This document shows, piece after piece, positions 1 to 9,164 of a DNA stretch of 64,000 bases. Made by a program: the position numbers and the translations under genes. The notes below the pieces were generated by a model. It saw only the letters and a program-made list of their open reading frames with translations. It was not told the origin of the DNA and did not search any database. Origin of the DNA: Treponema pedis (GTDB lineage: Bacteria > Spirochaetota > Spirochaetia > Treponematales > Treponemataceae); NCBI RefSeq assembly GCF_017161325.1, contig NZ_CP045670.1, positions 2,411,367 to 2,475,366 of the forward strand, read 5' to 3'. How positions within the stretch are numbered: position 1 is the first letter of the stretch; the number at the start of each line of letters is the position of its first letter.

Positions 1-521
1 ACCGTAAAAAAACATAAAGCCGCATAAACTAAAAAAAGCCCCGTAAAAACCGCGACCCCTCCTAAGAGCATAAAAGCTAAAGTAAAAATCTTTAAGGCAT
101 TCCACGTTATATTCGAAAAAGCGATTCCGTAGCCAAGCATTACAATGCCCTGAATAAGTCGCCCCACACGGGCAAATTCAAATTTACTTCCCAATACTTG
201 TAAAATTAAACTTCGCGGGCGCAATAAAAGCCTATCGAAGTCTCCGGTAACTATAAAATTTGAAAACGAATCAAAACCGCGGGCATAACTTTCCGCAACG
301 GAAAAGCTCATTAACACTATCGAAAAACAAAGCATTATTTCGCTGAAAGTAAAGCCCTTTATATTATTAAACCGTGCAAATAAAAAATAAACTGCAATAA
401 TTTCGTTAAATGTCAATAAAACCTGCCCGGCTAAAGAAAGAAAAAAAGAAGTCTTATACTGCATAGTACTTCTAAGCAAAACCGAAATATAATTAAAATA
501 AAGTTTTAAACCGTTTTTCAT
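1..521 (-). CDS. ABC-2 type permease, first of two (3' end outside window)
   Basis: The first 173 or so codons of a hydrophobic protein start at an ATG at 521-519 on the minus strand, one base after the stop of the neighbouring permease gene. The visible part opens MKNGLKLYFNYISVLLRS, then has several long hydrophobic segments, and a VTGDFDRLLLRPRS-like loop that is typical of the ABC-2 permeases that work with a Nod/Ccm-type ATPase. Together with the permease at 523 and the ATPase at 1328 it forms a three-gene exporter operon, with the ATPase transcribed first. The substrate cannot be read from sequence. The C-terminus lies beyond the left edge, so length cannot be judged. Confidence 0.8.
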   Translation of the reverse strand, partial: MKNGLKLYFNYISVLLRSTMQYKTSFFLSLAGQVLLTFNEIIAVYFLFARFNNIKGFTFSEIMLCFSIVLMSFSVAESYARGFDSFSNFIVTGDFDRLLLRPRSLILQVLGSKFEFARVGRLIQGIVMLGYGIAFSNITWNALKIFTLAFMLLGGVAVFTGLFLVYAALCFFT

Positions 522-522
522 T

Positions 523-1323
523 TTAACCGCCCTGTACAACAAGTTTTTTTTCTGCAACCTTTGAAATTATTTTTCCGCATAAAATTAAAACGATAAGCCA
601 AAACAATTGCAAAGCAATTTTATAATAAACATAAACGCCTTTTATATCGCCGCCGAAAATTCTTAAAGGAATATTTTGAATACCTGTAAAAGGCAAAACC
701 TCTATTACCGCACGTATTTTATCGGGAAAAAAAGGAATCGGGATTACCTGTCCTGCAAGAATTTCCGATACGGAAATAAAAAGCATTTGCAAACCTCGTG
801 GCGATATTGTAAAAAACGATAATATGTATATTAACACTATAAATGCGGTTGCCGTAAAAAGCCCTAAAATAAGCGAAAACAAAAATAAAGAAAATGTAAA
901 TAAATTCGGTAAAACAAGGCTGTAAGGAAGAGGCAATAATAATGCCGTAATCAAAATGGGAAAACATCTTAAAAGCCCCCGTGCAAGACGCATTGAAAGA
1001 GTTCTTACAAACCATAGATTATAAATGCTTACGGGGCGCACCATAAGATATGCCGCAGAACCTTTAACTATTGCATCATTAACCTCAGGCTCAAAAACCC
1101 ATAAGGCAAAAAAAGCTAAAAAGGCTTGCTGAATCCAAATATAAGAAACGGTTGCGGAAAAACTCATCGGAAAATTTTGCGGAGAAGTTTCGTAGAAGGC
1201 TTTAAATAAAAATACGGTTAAAAACCCCCAAGCAAATTGAGTGCTTATTCCCGCAAAGGCGGCAGCCCTGTACTGTAAGTTGGCAATAAATCTTATTTTA
1301 AAAAACGCAAAATATTTTTTCAT
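523..1323 (-). CDS. ABC-2 family transporter permease
   Basis: A 266-residue membrane protein with about six hydrophobic segments. The N-terminus is short and basic (MKKYFAFFKIRF). A conserved loop around residues 85-105 (IVKGSAAYLMVRPVSIYNL) matches the same loop (…DFDRLLLRPRS…) in the partner permease, which supports two homologous subunits forming a heterodimeric channel. It lies 4 bases after the ATPase gene and 1 base before the next permease, so the three are almost certainly co-transcribed. The family exports small molecules or polymers; the cargo is unknown here. Confidence 0.85.
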   Translation of the reverse strand: MKKYFAFFKIRFIANLQYRAAAFAGISTQFAWGFLTVFLFKAFYETSPQNFPMSFSATVSYIWIQQAFLAFFALWVFEPEVNDAIVKGSAAYLMVRPVSIYNLWFVRTLSMRLARGLLRCFPILITALLLPLPYSLVLPNLFTFSLFLFSLILGLFTATAFIVLIYILSFFTISPRGLQMLFISVSEILAGQVIPIPFFPDKIRAVIEVLPFTGIQNIPLRIFGGDIKGVYVYYKIALQLFWLIVLILCGKIISKVAEKKLVVQGG

Positions 1324-1327
1324 ATAC

Positions 1328-2152
1328 TTATTGCCCGGAATAATCGGTATCTATATTCAATCGCTTATAAAGAGCCGCCAAACTTTCATCAAGTGTCATA
1401 CCGTTTAATTTTATAGCATCAAGAGTTCCGTCCAAAAGCAGCATACCCTTTCCGATTAAAATAATTCTATCCGTAATCGCCTGTATATCCTGCATATCGT
1501 GCGTAGTTAAAATAATTGTAGTTTTCCGCTTTAAATTTAAATCCGAAATAAATTTGCGTACCGCCAATTTTGAAACCGCATCAAGCCCTATTGTCGGCTC
1601 ATCTAAAAACAAAATTTCAGGACTGTGCAAAAGAGAAGCTGCAAGCTCGCACCTCATACGCTGCCCTAACGAAAGCTGGCGCACCGGAGTTTTGATAACC
1701 TCTTCCAAATTTAAAAGAGATATTAACTCTTCGGAATTATTTTTATAAACACCTTCGGGCACCGAATAAATATTTTTTAATAACTCAAAGGAATCTATTA
1801 CGGGAATATCCCACCAAAGCTGCGAACGCTGACCGAAAACCACTCCTATATTTTTTACATAAGCGGTTCTGTTTTTCCAAGGAATAAAACCGTTTACGGT
1901 ACACTCACCCGAATCGGGAGTAAGTATCCCGCTTAAAATCTTTATGGTAGAACTTTTACCCGCACCGTTAGGCCCTATATATCCCACAGTTTCACCTTTT
2001 TTTACGGAAAAACTTATATCCTGTAAGGCGGTAATAAGTTCATACTTTTTATTAAATAGCCCCTTAACGGCCTCCCGAAAACCTTCATTCCGTTTTGCAA
2101 TTTTATAAGTTTTAAAAAGATGTTTTACGGTTATCATAATTTCCATGTCCAT
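1328..2152 (-). CDS. ABC transporter ATP-binding protein
   Basis: A 274-residue nucleotide-binding subunit that would power the two permeases downstream. It has a Walker A (GPNGAGKSS, near residue 68), a Q-loop region (GVVFGQRSQLWWD), the ABC signature as LSLGQRMRCELA, Walker B with the catalytic glutamate (EILFLDEPT) and an H-loop (LTTHDMQDI). The GQRSQLWWD segment is typical of the ATPase paired with ABC-2 permeases of this kind. The start is uncertain. Met1 (2152), Met3 and Met6 (2137, MITVKHLFKTYK) are all possible; the last is preceded by GGA and gives the usual length. Confidence 0.9.
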   Translation of the reverse strand: MDMEIMITVKHLFKTYKIAKRNEGFREAVKGLFNKKYELITALQDISFSVKKGETVGYIGPNGAGKSSTIKILSGILTPDSGECTVNGFIPWKNRTAYVKNIGVVFGQRSQLWWDIPVIDSFELLKNIYSVPEGVYKNNSEELISLLNLEEVIKTPVRQLSLGQRMRCELAASLLHSPEILFLDEPTIGLDAVSKLAVRKFISDLNLKRKTTIILTTHDMQDIQAITDRIILIGKGMLLLDGTLDAIKLNGMTLDESLAALYKRLNIDTDYSGQ

Positions 2153-2178
2153 TATTTAAATATTCAGGTTCAGAAAAA

Positions 2179-2220
2179 AAACTGCGGCACGCCAAACAGT
2201 ACCGCAGTTTTCTTTTTTTT
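2179..2220 (-). terminator. Bidirectional Rho-independent terminator after secF
   Basis: A perfect 9-bp stem (AAACTGCGG / CCGCAGTTT, 2179-2187 and 2202-2210) with a 14-base loop is flanked by an A run on the left and a T run on the right. It would stop the yajC-secD-secF transcript on the minus strand and could also act on plus-strand reads. It separates the Sec operon from the ABC exporter operon. Confidence 0.8.
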
Positions 2221-2232
2221 ATTTTTAAAAAT

Positions 2233-3474
2233 TTAAATTGTAACGCCTGAAAGCTCTCCGGGAGCTTTTTTCCCTCGCGTTATCATTTCGCTCGCTTTTT
2301 TACCCTTTGATGTAAAGGCGATAAATGCCGAAGCGGTGTAAATTGAAGAGTATGTACCGCTTATAAGACCTACTAAAAGCGCCAGGGCAAAGTCTTTCAT
2401 TGAGCCGGTAGTAAAAACAAATAAGGCAACGACTGCAATCATTGTCGTAATCGTTGTAATAAGAGTTCTTGTAAGCACCTCGGATAAGGCGGTATCCAAA
2501 ACTTCATTGCATTCGAGTTTCGGTTCAAGATTTATCTTTTCTCTGATTCTATCAAAGATAACGATTGTATCGTTTATGGAATAACCGATAATGGTAAGAA
2601 TAGCCGCTATCGTTGTAGAGTTAAATTCCATTTGCGACCATGTTATAAACATAAGCATAATCAAAGTATCATGCATTAAAGCCAAAATAGCGGCAACGGA
2701 AAAATTCCATTGAAAGCGGAACATTGCATAAATAAAAATTAAAATCAAAGCTCCGCTTACAAGTAAAATTGCCTGTTTAGCCAAGGCGGAAGAAAACTGA
2801 GAGCCTACAAAGTCCGTACTCATAACCGCAATATTTTCTTTACCGTAAGCTGCGGTAAGAGAATCCCCGATTATTGAGCGTAAAGCGGTATTGGCGTCTT
2901 CGTGGCTCCCGTCATCGGGAAGACGTATTTGAAAATATCTGTCCTGCGGTAAACCTAATTGCTGTACCGAAACCGCCGGTACGGAAGAAAGAGCATGTCT
3001 TACCTCGTCCGTAGTTATAAGCTTAGCCGTATTATCGATATAATGCAACCTGAAAATTTCCTTAGACAGCTTTGACGAAGATTCGGAATCGGAAAAAAGC
3101 TCTTTAAGTTTAGTGTCGGAAGAAGCCTGCATATTTACTTTTAAGCCTTCTATTTCGGATACTCCGGCAGTAAATTCCTTAATCGTGGGATTATCGGAAA
3201 ATTTAAAAACATAAGCCTTATTTTGCCCGTCCAAAGAAGTTGCCGTAATCGAAATATCGGAATTGCTTTGAGCAAAAGAAACCGTAAGAGGCCCCTCATA
3301 AGAAAGCTCAAGCGCGGTAGGTGCAATTTTTATCTTTTCGATAAAACCTGCCTGAAAATCTATACCGAAGTTAATACCCTTTGTAAAATATCCGACCAAA
3401 CCGAATACTATAAAAATAATACTTAATATAACACAAGGAATAAATAATTTTGAAAATTTAATTGTTTTATTCAT
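2233..3474 (-). CDS. secF: Protein translocase subunit SecF
   Basis: SecF is the smaller half of the SecDF complex, which uses the proton motive force to pull exported proteins through SecYEG. The protein has an N-terminal membrane segment followed by the family motif GINFGIDFQAG (near residues 33-43), a periplasmic domain of about 200 residues, then five membrane segments holding GYSINDTIVIFDRIRE and LTRTLITTITT, both SecF hallmarks. At 413 residues it is longer than the roughly 300-residue enterobacterial SecF, because the periplasmic part is larger. The start overlaps the end of secD by 4 bases, so translation is probably coupled. Confidence 0.95.
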   Translation of the reverse strand: MNKTIKFSKLFIPCVILSIIFIVFGLVGYFTKGINFGIDFQAGFIEKIKIAPTALELSYEGPLTVSFAQSNSDISITATSLDGQNKAYVFKFSDNPTIKEFTAGVSEIEGLKVNMQASSDTKLKELFSDSESSSKLSKEIFRLHYIDNTAKLITTDEVRHALSSVPAVSVQQLGLPQDRYFQIRLPDDGSHEDANTALRSIIGDSLTAAYGKENIAVMSTDFVGSQFSSALAKQAILLVSGALILIFIYAMFRFQWNFSVAAILALMHDTLIMLMFITWSQMEFNSTTIAAILTIIGYSINDTIVIFDRIREKINLEPKLECNEVLDTALSEVLTRTLITTITTMIAVVALFVFTTGSMKDFALALLVGLISGTYSSIYTASAFIAFTSKGKKASEMITRGKKAPGELSGVTI

Positions 3475-5240
3475 TTGACAACTTCCTCCAGCTTATATGG
3501 ATTTTTTTTTATCTTTAATGTCTGTGTTCCGAAGTCGAAAATTAAACGCGAGACGAATAAAGCCGTAAATACCGAGGAAACTACTCCTATTGCCAAACTG
3601 TAAGCGAACCCCTTAATGGGCCCGGTTCCCAATATCGAAAGAAAAGAAGCCGCAATAAAGGTTGTTATATTGGAGTCCATAACTGCGGAAAGAGCATGTT
3701 CAAACCCGGCTTTAATGGCAGCTTCACGGCTTTTATTAAGCCGCAACTCTTCCTTAATGCGCTCAAAGACTACAACATTTGCGTCTACCGCCATACCTAT
3801 TGTAAGAATCATACCTGCAATACTCGGCAATGTAAGAGTTAAGTTAAAGGCGGATAAAATACTGAACATTATATAAAGGTTAAGTATTTGCGCAATACAG
3901 GCGTTAATCCCAGCTTCTTTATAGAAAATAAGCATAAAAATAAGAACAGCCAGTAAACCCCATTGCAAAGCCTTAATACCTTCTCTGATTTTTTCATCTC
4001 CCAAACTCGCTCCTACAACCTGCTGTGTCTCAAGCTGTAAAGGAACATTAAGCCATGCCGTACGTAAAACGGTCTTTAAATTTTCAGCTTCGGTTGCCGA
4101 AAAGCCGCTTATATTTCCGCTACCGCCGGTTATAGGCTCTTTAATGTTGGGAGCCGACTTAATTTTGTTATCGGAAACAATTGCAAGCCGTTTTCCCACA
4201 TTTTGAGCGGTTAAATCGGCAAATATTTTTCCGCCTTCCGCATCGAGAGTAAATTCAACTATAGGCGTATTCAATGTGCTATCGGCAGCCGTATTGGCAC
4301 TTATCAAATGCTTTCCTTCAAGTCCGGCCTGCTTTTTTACAACCAAAAACGGCGTATTTTCATCACGCTCATCAATTCCATAAGCGTCCTTATGATAAAC
4401 ACCTAAAACCATACAATCTTCAGGTATAACGGAAGAATCAAGTAAGTTATAATCGGCATCAAAGGTTTTTCCCGGATTATTTCGGTAATATTCTATAAAC
4501 TTCGCCGAAGCTTCATCATCTACAATATGAAAAGAAAGAAGACCGCGTCCCATAATAATCGAATTTATCTTATCGGCATCGGCAGCACCGGGCATTTCTA
4601 TATAAATTCTGTCATCGCCCTGTCTTCTTATAACGGGGTCGGTAAGACCGAACTTATCTATTCTGCTGCGTAAAGTTTCCATTGCAAGCGTCATTGCCGC
4701 CTTTTTGGACTCTGCAAGAGTTTCGTTACTTTCACCTTGAGATGAAACGGCGGCATCCAAATCGGCCTTAATTATAACCAGCATACCGCCTGAAAGGTCG
4801 AGACCGAGTTTTACCGCATTGGCTTGGTATCCCTTTGTGCTTAAAATAGCTTCCCTGTATGAAGTTTCCAAAAAAGGTTGAGCTGCAGGAATAAATTTTT
4901 CTTTTGAAGAAAGTTTAAAACTGGCAACAACATCTTCCGCAGTCCACTGTGCGGGTATTTCCATTTTTAAATTTTTTCTCATTTGCTTGGCGGCTTTAAT
5001 TAAGGGGTCATACTCTTTAGAGAGAGGTTCTTTTGAACCCGACATTGCCATTTCAATGAGTCTATCAACATCGGCTCTTGCCATATTTTCCGAATAATCC
5101 TTAATTTTTTCGCGGGAAGCAAGAGCCAAAGCCTTATCTTCTTTATCCGTCCAAAAATACCACTTTAAAGTAGGATATAAAAAGGCAAAACACAAACCGA
5201 TAACAACGAGAACAATTATAAATCTGGTTCTTTTGTTCAT
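3471..5240 (-). CDS. secD: Protein translocase subunit SecD
   Basis: SecD is the larger partner of SecF in the membrane. The protein has 589 residues: an N-terminal membrane helix, the GLDLSGGM motif near residue 147, periplasmic P1 domain sequence (TLRSRIDKFGLTDPVIRRQG, then ADADKINSII), and a C-terminal block of membrane helices with AGMILTIGMAVDANVVVFE and a second conserved FERIKEE stretch. The start ATG at 5240 follows a GGGAG ribosome-binding site. It is the middle gene of yajC-secD-secF, the usual bacterial order. Confidence 0.95.
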   Translation of the reverse strand: MNKRTRFIIVLVVIGLCFAFLYPTLKWYFWTDKEDKALALASREKIKDYSENMARADVDRLIEMAMSGSKEPLSKEYDPLIKAAKQMRKNLKMEIPAQWTAEDVVASFKLSSKEKFIPAAQPFLETSYREAILSTKGYQANAVKLGLDLSGGMLVIIKADLDAAVSSQGESNETLAESKKAAMTLAMETLRSRIDKFGLTDPVIRRQGDDRIYIEMPGAADADKINSIIMGRGLLSFHIVDDEASAKFIEYYRNNPGKTFDADYNLLDSSVIPEDCMVLGVYHKDAYGIDERDENTPFLVVKKQAGLEGKHLISANTAADSTLNTPIVEFTLDAEGGKIFADLTAQNVGKRLAIVSDNKIKSAPNIKEPITGGSGNISGFSATEAENLKTVLRTAWLNVPLQLETQQVVGASLGDEKIREGIKALQWGLLAVLIFMLIFYKEAGINACIAQILNLYIMFSILSAFNLTLTLPSIAGMILTIGMAVDANVVVFERIKEELRLNKSREAAIKAGFEHALSAVMDSNITTFIAASFLSILGTGPIKGFAYSLAIGVVSSVFTALFVSRLIFDFGTQTLKIKKNPYKLEEVVK

Positions 5241-5310
5241 TATTTTTCTCCCAATTATTTACTTTCTAAAGGAGTTCCAAAATCGGACAATTTTAAAACT
5301 CCCGTATGTT

Positions 5311-5745
5311 TTATTTCGAATCGTCGGAAAAGGTTGCGGAATTGGAATTCTCGGCCGAATTTGAGGAGCTTTCGGTATTTTTCTTTTTACCGAAAAAGAA
5401 CCCCTTCTTTTCACCGTTACCTGCAAAATCCGGAGCGGGGCGGGCGGGTTCGTCTTTTAAAACTACACCGACTGCAGAACGGTTAATTTCAATCTTGCAA
5501 TTTTCATCAACTTTAATAATAAGAGTTTTTTCCTTGGCGGAACTTACAGTGCCGTGTATTCCGCCTATAGTGATAATCTTATCGCCTTTTTGAAGCTGCG
5601 AAATCATTCTTTCGGTTTTTTGCTGTTCCTTTTTTTGCGGACGTATAAGCAAAAAGTAAAAAATAACAAAAACCAGCAGCATAGGAATCATAATTCCGTA
5701 AGAACCGAAGCCTTGCGCCGTTTGCAACAGAGGTATCAAATTCAT
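5311..5745 (-). CDS. yajC: Preprotein translocase subunit YajC
   Basis: YajC is a small single-span membrane protein that associates with SecDF. The membrane helix spans about residues 17-34 and is followed directly by the family motif LIRPQKKEQQ, then MISQLQKGDKIITIGGIHG and a small beta domain. At 144 residues it is longer than usual (about 110) because of a Ser/Asn-rich charged tail after residue 100. An AAGGA ribosome-binding site precedes the ATG. First gene of the Sec operon; a promoter lies at 5789-5818. Confidence 0.93.
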   Translation of the reverse strand: MNLIPLLQTAQGFGSYGIMIPMLLVFVIFYFLLIRPQKKEQQKTERMISQLQKGDKIITIGGIHGTVSSAKEKTLIIKVDENCKIEINRSAVGVVLKDEPARPAPDFAGNGEKKGFFFGKKKNTESSSNSAENSNSATFSDDSK

Positions 5746-5788
5746 AAGTACATCCTTTTATAAAATAAAATCCCTAAACGGGTAGTGT

Positions 5789-5818
5789 AGAATATCACAT
5801 TTAGACTTATTTAGTCAA
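5789..5818 (-). promoter_or_regulatory. Promoter of yajC-secDF
   Basis: On the minus strand TTGACT (5818-5813), an 18-bp spacer and TATTCT (5794-5789) lie about 45 bases upstream of the yajC start. This leaves room for a normal leader with a ribosome-binding site. Confidence 0.6.
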
Positions 5819-5868
5819 TAGATTTTAAAATTATCGGTGATTTTAAAAAATAAGATATAAAAACGGGC

Positions 5869-5897
5869 TTGACTTTTTCATACGTTTCTTGTAAAAT
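5869..5897 (+). promoter_or_regulatory. Promoter of rpmF-acpP-rnc, with a leader hairpin
   Basis: TTGACT (5869-5874), a 17-bp spacer and TAAAAT (5892-5897) form a good sigma-70 type promoter. The leader of roughly 85 bases holds a short inverted repeat, GCAGC…GCTGC, at about 5913-5936. It could fold and regulate, but nothing in the sequence shows what would bind it. Confidence 0.65.
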
Positions 5898-5989
5898 GTT
5901 TCACTGTTTACGGCAGCTGTACCTTAGCCGGCTGCAAGCGGAAAACCGCAAATTTAACTTAGATACTTTTTGTATTGGAGGAATTTAAA

Positions 5990-6178
5990 ATGGCTGTACC
6001 CAGAGCGAATACGTCAAAAGCTAGAACACGCCGCCGAAGAGGCATTAATATGAGGCTTCATGCACCGAATCTTGTAGAATGCGCAGGATGCGGAAACTTG
6101 ATTATGCAGCACCATGTATGCCCCAAATGCGGGTTTTATAAAGGAAAACAAGTTATTAATCCCGATAAGTTGGATTAA
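5990..6178 (+). CDS. rpmF: 50S ribosomal protein L32
   Basis: L32 is a small zinc-binding protein of the large ribosomal subunit. The sequence begins MAVPRANTSKARTRRRRG and has a four-cysteine zinc ribbon (CAGCGNLI … CPKCGFYKG), the classical form of the family. I chose the ATG at 5990 because GGAGG (5977-5981) sits 8 bases upstream; a TTG at 5975 in the same frame would bury that site in the coding region. That gives 62 residues. It is followed 11 bases later by acpP, the common rpmF-fatty acid synthesis linkage. Confidence 0.95.
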   Translation: MAVPRANTSKARTRRRRGINMRLHAPNLVECAGCGNLIMQHHVCPKCGFYKGKQVINPDKLD

Positions 6179-6189
6179 AGGAGTATTTT

Positions 6190-6426
6190 ATGGATGAATT
6201 GTTTAAAAAAATTCAAAAACTTATTGCAGACAAACTGGAAATTGACGAATCGAAAGTAACTTTGGATTCTTCATTCAGGCAGGACTTGGGTGCCGACAGC
6301 TTGGATACTTACGAGCTTGTATATGCACTCGAGGAAGATATGGGAATTACCATTCCGGACGAAAAAGCAAACGATTTTGAAACCGTCCGCGATGCCTACG
6401 AATTTATTAAATCTCAACAAAAATAA
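6190..6426 (+). CDS. acpP: Acyl carrier protein
   Basis: A 78-residue acidic protein that carries growing fatty acyl chains on a 4'-phosphopantetheine arm. The attachment motif is GADSLD, with Ser37 as the modified residue, followed by the helix YELVYALEEDMGITIPDE that is diagnostic of the family. It lies between rpmF and rnc, and AAGGAG precedes the start. The acpP-rnc pairing is common in bacteria. Confidence 0.96.
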   Translation: MDELFKKIQKLIADKLEIDESKVTLDSSFRQDLGADSLDTYELVYALEEDMGITIPDEKANDFETVRDAYEFIKSQQK

Positions 6427-6443
6427 GGTTAAGCTTATTTAAA

Positions 6444-7193
6444 ATGAAGTTGTCCTTGTTTCCGATTAAATTTGGGATTGAGACCAAAAGGAAGCAAGAA
6501 CTCCTTGAGTTTCAAAAGCAGGCGGGACTGCATTTTAAAAATCTCCGCCTGCTTAATCTTGCATTTCATCACAGGTCTTACTCTAACGAGCATAATAATT
6601 TTCGCGAAAATAACGAGCGTATGGAATTCTTGGGAGATTCCGTGCTGGGGCTGGTTACCGCTTCGTATCTTTATGAATCGTTTGCGGAAAAAAATGAAGG
6701 AAGTTTAGCGAAAATAAAGGCTTCCGTCGTATCTGAAGAAGCCCTTTCCAAGATTGCTTTAAAGCTGAATATCAGTAAATTTTTAGTTTTAGGACGCGGT
6801 GAAGAGATGTCTGGAGGAAGAGAAAAACGGGCTATTTTAGCCGATGCAGTAGAAGCCATAATAGGAGCCTATTATTTGGATTCAGGCTACAAAGCCGTTC
6901 AAAAATTTGTACTTAATCTTTTATCCGACACAATAAATGCCGTTGTGCAAAATAAAATCGTAGGAGATTATAAATCGGTTTTACAGGAATTTGCACAAAA
7001 AAACTTTAAAACCGTTCCCAAGTACGAACTTAAAAAAGAATCAGGTCCTGATCATAACCGAACATTTTGGTTTTCGGTAAGTATTAACGGACATACTTAC
7101 GGCCCCCTTTCAGGTAAAACCAAAAAAGAAGCGGAACAGGCGGTTGCGGAGCTTGCCTATAAAAACCTTTCCTCCGCTATTACATCAAACTGA
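6444..7193 (+). CDS. rnc: Ribonuclease III
   Basis: RNase III cuts double-stranded RNA, including rRNA precursors. The 249-residue protein has the catalytic signature NERMEFLGDSVLG (near residues 57-69), the downstream acidic motif DAVEAIIGAYYLD around residues 130-145, and a C-terminal double-stranded RNA-binding domain (VLQEFAQKN … TFWFSVSINGH … KKEAEQAVAELAYKNL). Third gene of the rpmF operon. Its last 14 bases overlap the convergent priA gene, so the two transcripts would be complementary at their ends. Confidence 0.96.
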   Translation: MKLSLFPIKFGIETKRKQELLEFQKQAGLHFKNLRLLNLAFHHRSYSNEHNNFRENNERMEFLGDSVLGLVTASYLYESFAEKNEGSLAKIKASVVSEEALSKIALKLNISKFLVLGRGEEMSGGREKRAILADAVEAIIGAYYLDSGYKAVQKFVLNLLSDTINAVVQNKIVGDYKSVLQEFAQKNFKTVPKYELKKESGPDHNRTFWFSVSINGHTYGPLSGKTKKEAEQAVAELAYKNLSSAITSN

Positions 7194-9153
7194 CAGGGTC
7201 GGTATCGGCTTCTATATAAATACCCGAAAGAGGTTTATAACCCTTAACAAATTTTTCGCAAGCCTCTCTAATTAACCCGAAATTATCGGAGCGCAAAAGG
7301 AGCTGTTGTCTATAGTTTCCCGAAATAAGCGAAAGAACGCATTCCGAAGGCCCCATAACCTCGGCACCTTCAGGCAAAAGTTTTTTTAAAATACGGGAGG
7401 CTTCTTCAGCAGCCAATTCGGACTTTTTTAAGTCTTTACTGCGGAAAACAAGTCTTATAAGCCGTTTAAAAGGCGGAAAATCTAAAAGTTTACGTTGTGA
7501 AAGCTCGTATTCATAAAATTCTTTGTATTTATGGTCTTTTGCACATACAATTGAAGGGTGTTCCGGTTTTAAGGTTTGAATAATTACAAGCCCGTCATCG
7601 GTATACCGCCCTGCCCTTCCGGCCGCTTGGGTAATAAGAGCAAAACTTCTTTCCGCCGCACGAAAATCGGGCATTTGAAGTCCCGTATCGGCTAAGATAA
7701 TTCCTACAAGCCTTACTTTCGGAAAATTTAACCCTTTGGCAATCATTTGCGTGCCGAGTAAAATATCTATTTTACCTTCCCTAAAGTCCGAAACGGCATT
7801 TTCCAAATCCTTAGCTTTCGTAACCGTATCCGTATCAAGCCTTACAACGCTGCAATCGGGAAAGGTTCTGCGGACTTCTTCTTCAATAAATTCCGTGCCG
7901 AATCCCGCGTAACCTATATCAAGCGAATTACATTCAGGACAGGCGGAAGGAGGCTTAGCCTGCATACCGCAATAATGGCATTTCATTACACCTTCTTTTT
8001 TATGAAAGGTCATAGGTACCGAACAATTTTTACAAAGCATTTCATAACCGCAATATCTACAGCGAAATAAATGTGAAAAACCGCGCCTGTTTAAAAAAAG
8101 AATTGTCTGTTTACCCATATTTTTTGTTTTACGGATTTCTTCAATCAGGCGTGCTGTTAAAGAGCCCTTTGAACCCGATAAATTTTCAATTTGAATTGAA
8201 GGAAGAGAACCGCCTGCAAGCCTTTTTGTCAAAGAAAGAAGTCTTATTTTTCCTGTTTGAATCATGTTCCACGCTTCAAGTGACGGCGTAGCCGAACCCA
8301 TTACAAGCGGACAGTTATGCTTTGACGCAAGATACATAGCCGTTTGCCTTGCATGATAGCGGGGAGAGGCTCCAGATTTATAAGAGCCGTCATGTTCTTC
8401 ATCAATTATAATAAGGCCTATTTTTTCAGCCGGAGCGAAAACGGCACTTCTTGCTCCTACAATCATTAAAGCTTCTCCGCGTTTAATACGCATCCATTGG
8501 TTTAATCTCTCGCTTCCTGTAAGCCCCGAATGTAAAACCGCTGCGGAATCTTTAAAACGGTTTACGGCAGCGGTAATTACTTGATAAGTTAAGCCTATTT
8601 CGGGGACAAGATAAATTACGGACTTACCCTTTTTTATCACATTTTCGGCAGCCTGCAAAAAAACTTCGGTTTTACCTGAGCCCGTAAGTCCGTATAAATA
8701 AAAAAAACAGGCTTTATCCGCAGCGCTTATTTCGCTTATTGCTTTTTTTTGCTCTTCGGAAAGAAGAAAATTTTCTTCTTCAAATCCGCTTCCGTGTATT
8801 TTTAAGTTTTCAAAAGAAGCTTCTCTTTTACCTGAAGGCAAAATTGCGGAAAGGGCTTCGCCGAAACTGCAAATATAAAATTTGGAAATCCATGCCGCAA
8901 GTTCTATTTGGGCTTGTCCGAAAACAGGTTCTTTATCGACTACGCGGTTTATAGGTTTTATTTTATCTTCGCTTACCGGAATATTTTTAGGAAGACTCTC
9001 CGACTCGCTTATAATACAGCCTATTAAATTCCTTGAACCGAATTTAACCGCCGCTCTTTTTCCTACAAGGGATTCAAAATTGCCGTCAAGATTTTTATAA
9101 GTAAAGGTTTGATAAACGGGAAGATTAAAACTCAGCTGAAGCCACTTAGCCAT
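7180..9153 (-). CDS. priA: Primosomal protein N' (replication restart helicase)
   Basis: PriA recognises stalled forks and reloads the replisome. The 657-residue protein has an N-terminal DNA-binding domain (FNLPVYQTFTYKNLD), a helicase core with Walker A (GLTGSGKTEVF) and DEEH box (LIIIDEEHDGSYK), a zinc-binding insertion with paired cysteines (CRYCGYEMLCKNC … CHYCG … CPEC) and helicase motifs V-VI (GTQMIAKGLNFP … QAAGRAGR). An AAAGGA site precedes the ATG. The length is slightly shorter than the E. coli protein (about 730). Confidence 0.96.
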   Translation of the reverse strand: MAKWLQLSFNLPVYQTFTYKNLDGNFESLVGKRAAVKFGSRNLIGCIISESESLPKNIPVSEDKIKPINRVVDKEPVFGQAQIELAAWISKFYICSFGEALSAILPSGKREASFENLKIHGSGFEEENFLLSEEQKKAISEISAADKACFFYLYGLTGSGKTEVFLQAAENVIKKGKSVIYLVPEIGLTYQVITAAVNRFKDSAAVLHSGLTGSERLNQWMRIKRGEALMIVGARSAVFAPAEKIGLIIIDEEHDGSYKSGASPRYHARQTAMYLASKHNCPLVMGSATPSLEAWNMIQTGKIRLLSLTKRLAGGSLPSIQIENLSGSKGSLTARLIEEIRKTKNMGKQTILFLNRRGFSHLFRCRYCGYEMLCKNCSVPMTFHKKEGVMKCHYCGMQAKPPSACPECNSLDIGYAGFGTEFIEEEVRRTFPDCSVVRLDTDTVTKAKDLENAVSDFREGKIDILLGTQMIAKGLNFPKVRLVGIILADTGLQMPDFRAAERSFALITQAAGRAGRYTDDGLVIIQTLKPEHPSIVCAKDHKYKEFYEYELSQRKLLDFPPFKRLIRLVFRSKDLKKSELAAEEASRILKKLLPEGAEVMGPSECVLSLISGNYRQQLLLRSDNFGLIREACEKFVKGYKPLSGIYIEADTDPVSLM

Positions 9154-9164
9154 TATTTAATCCT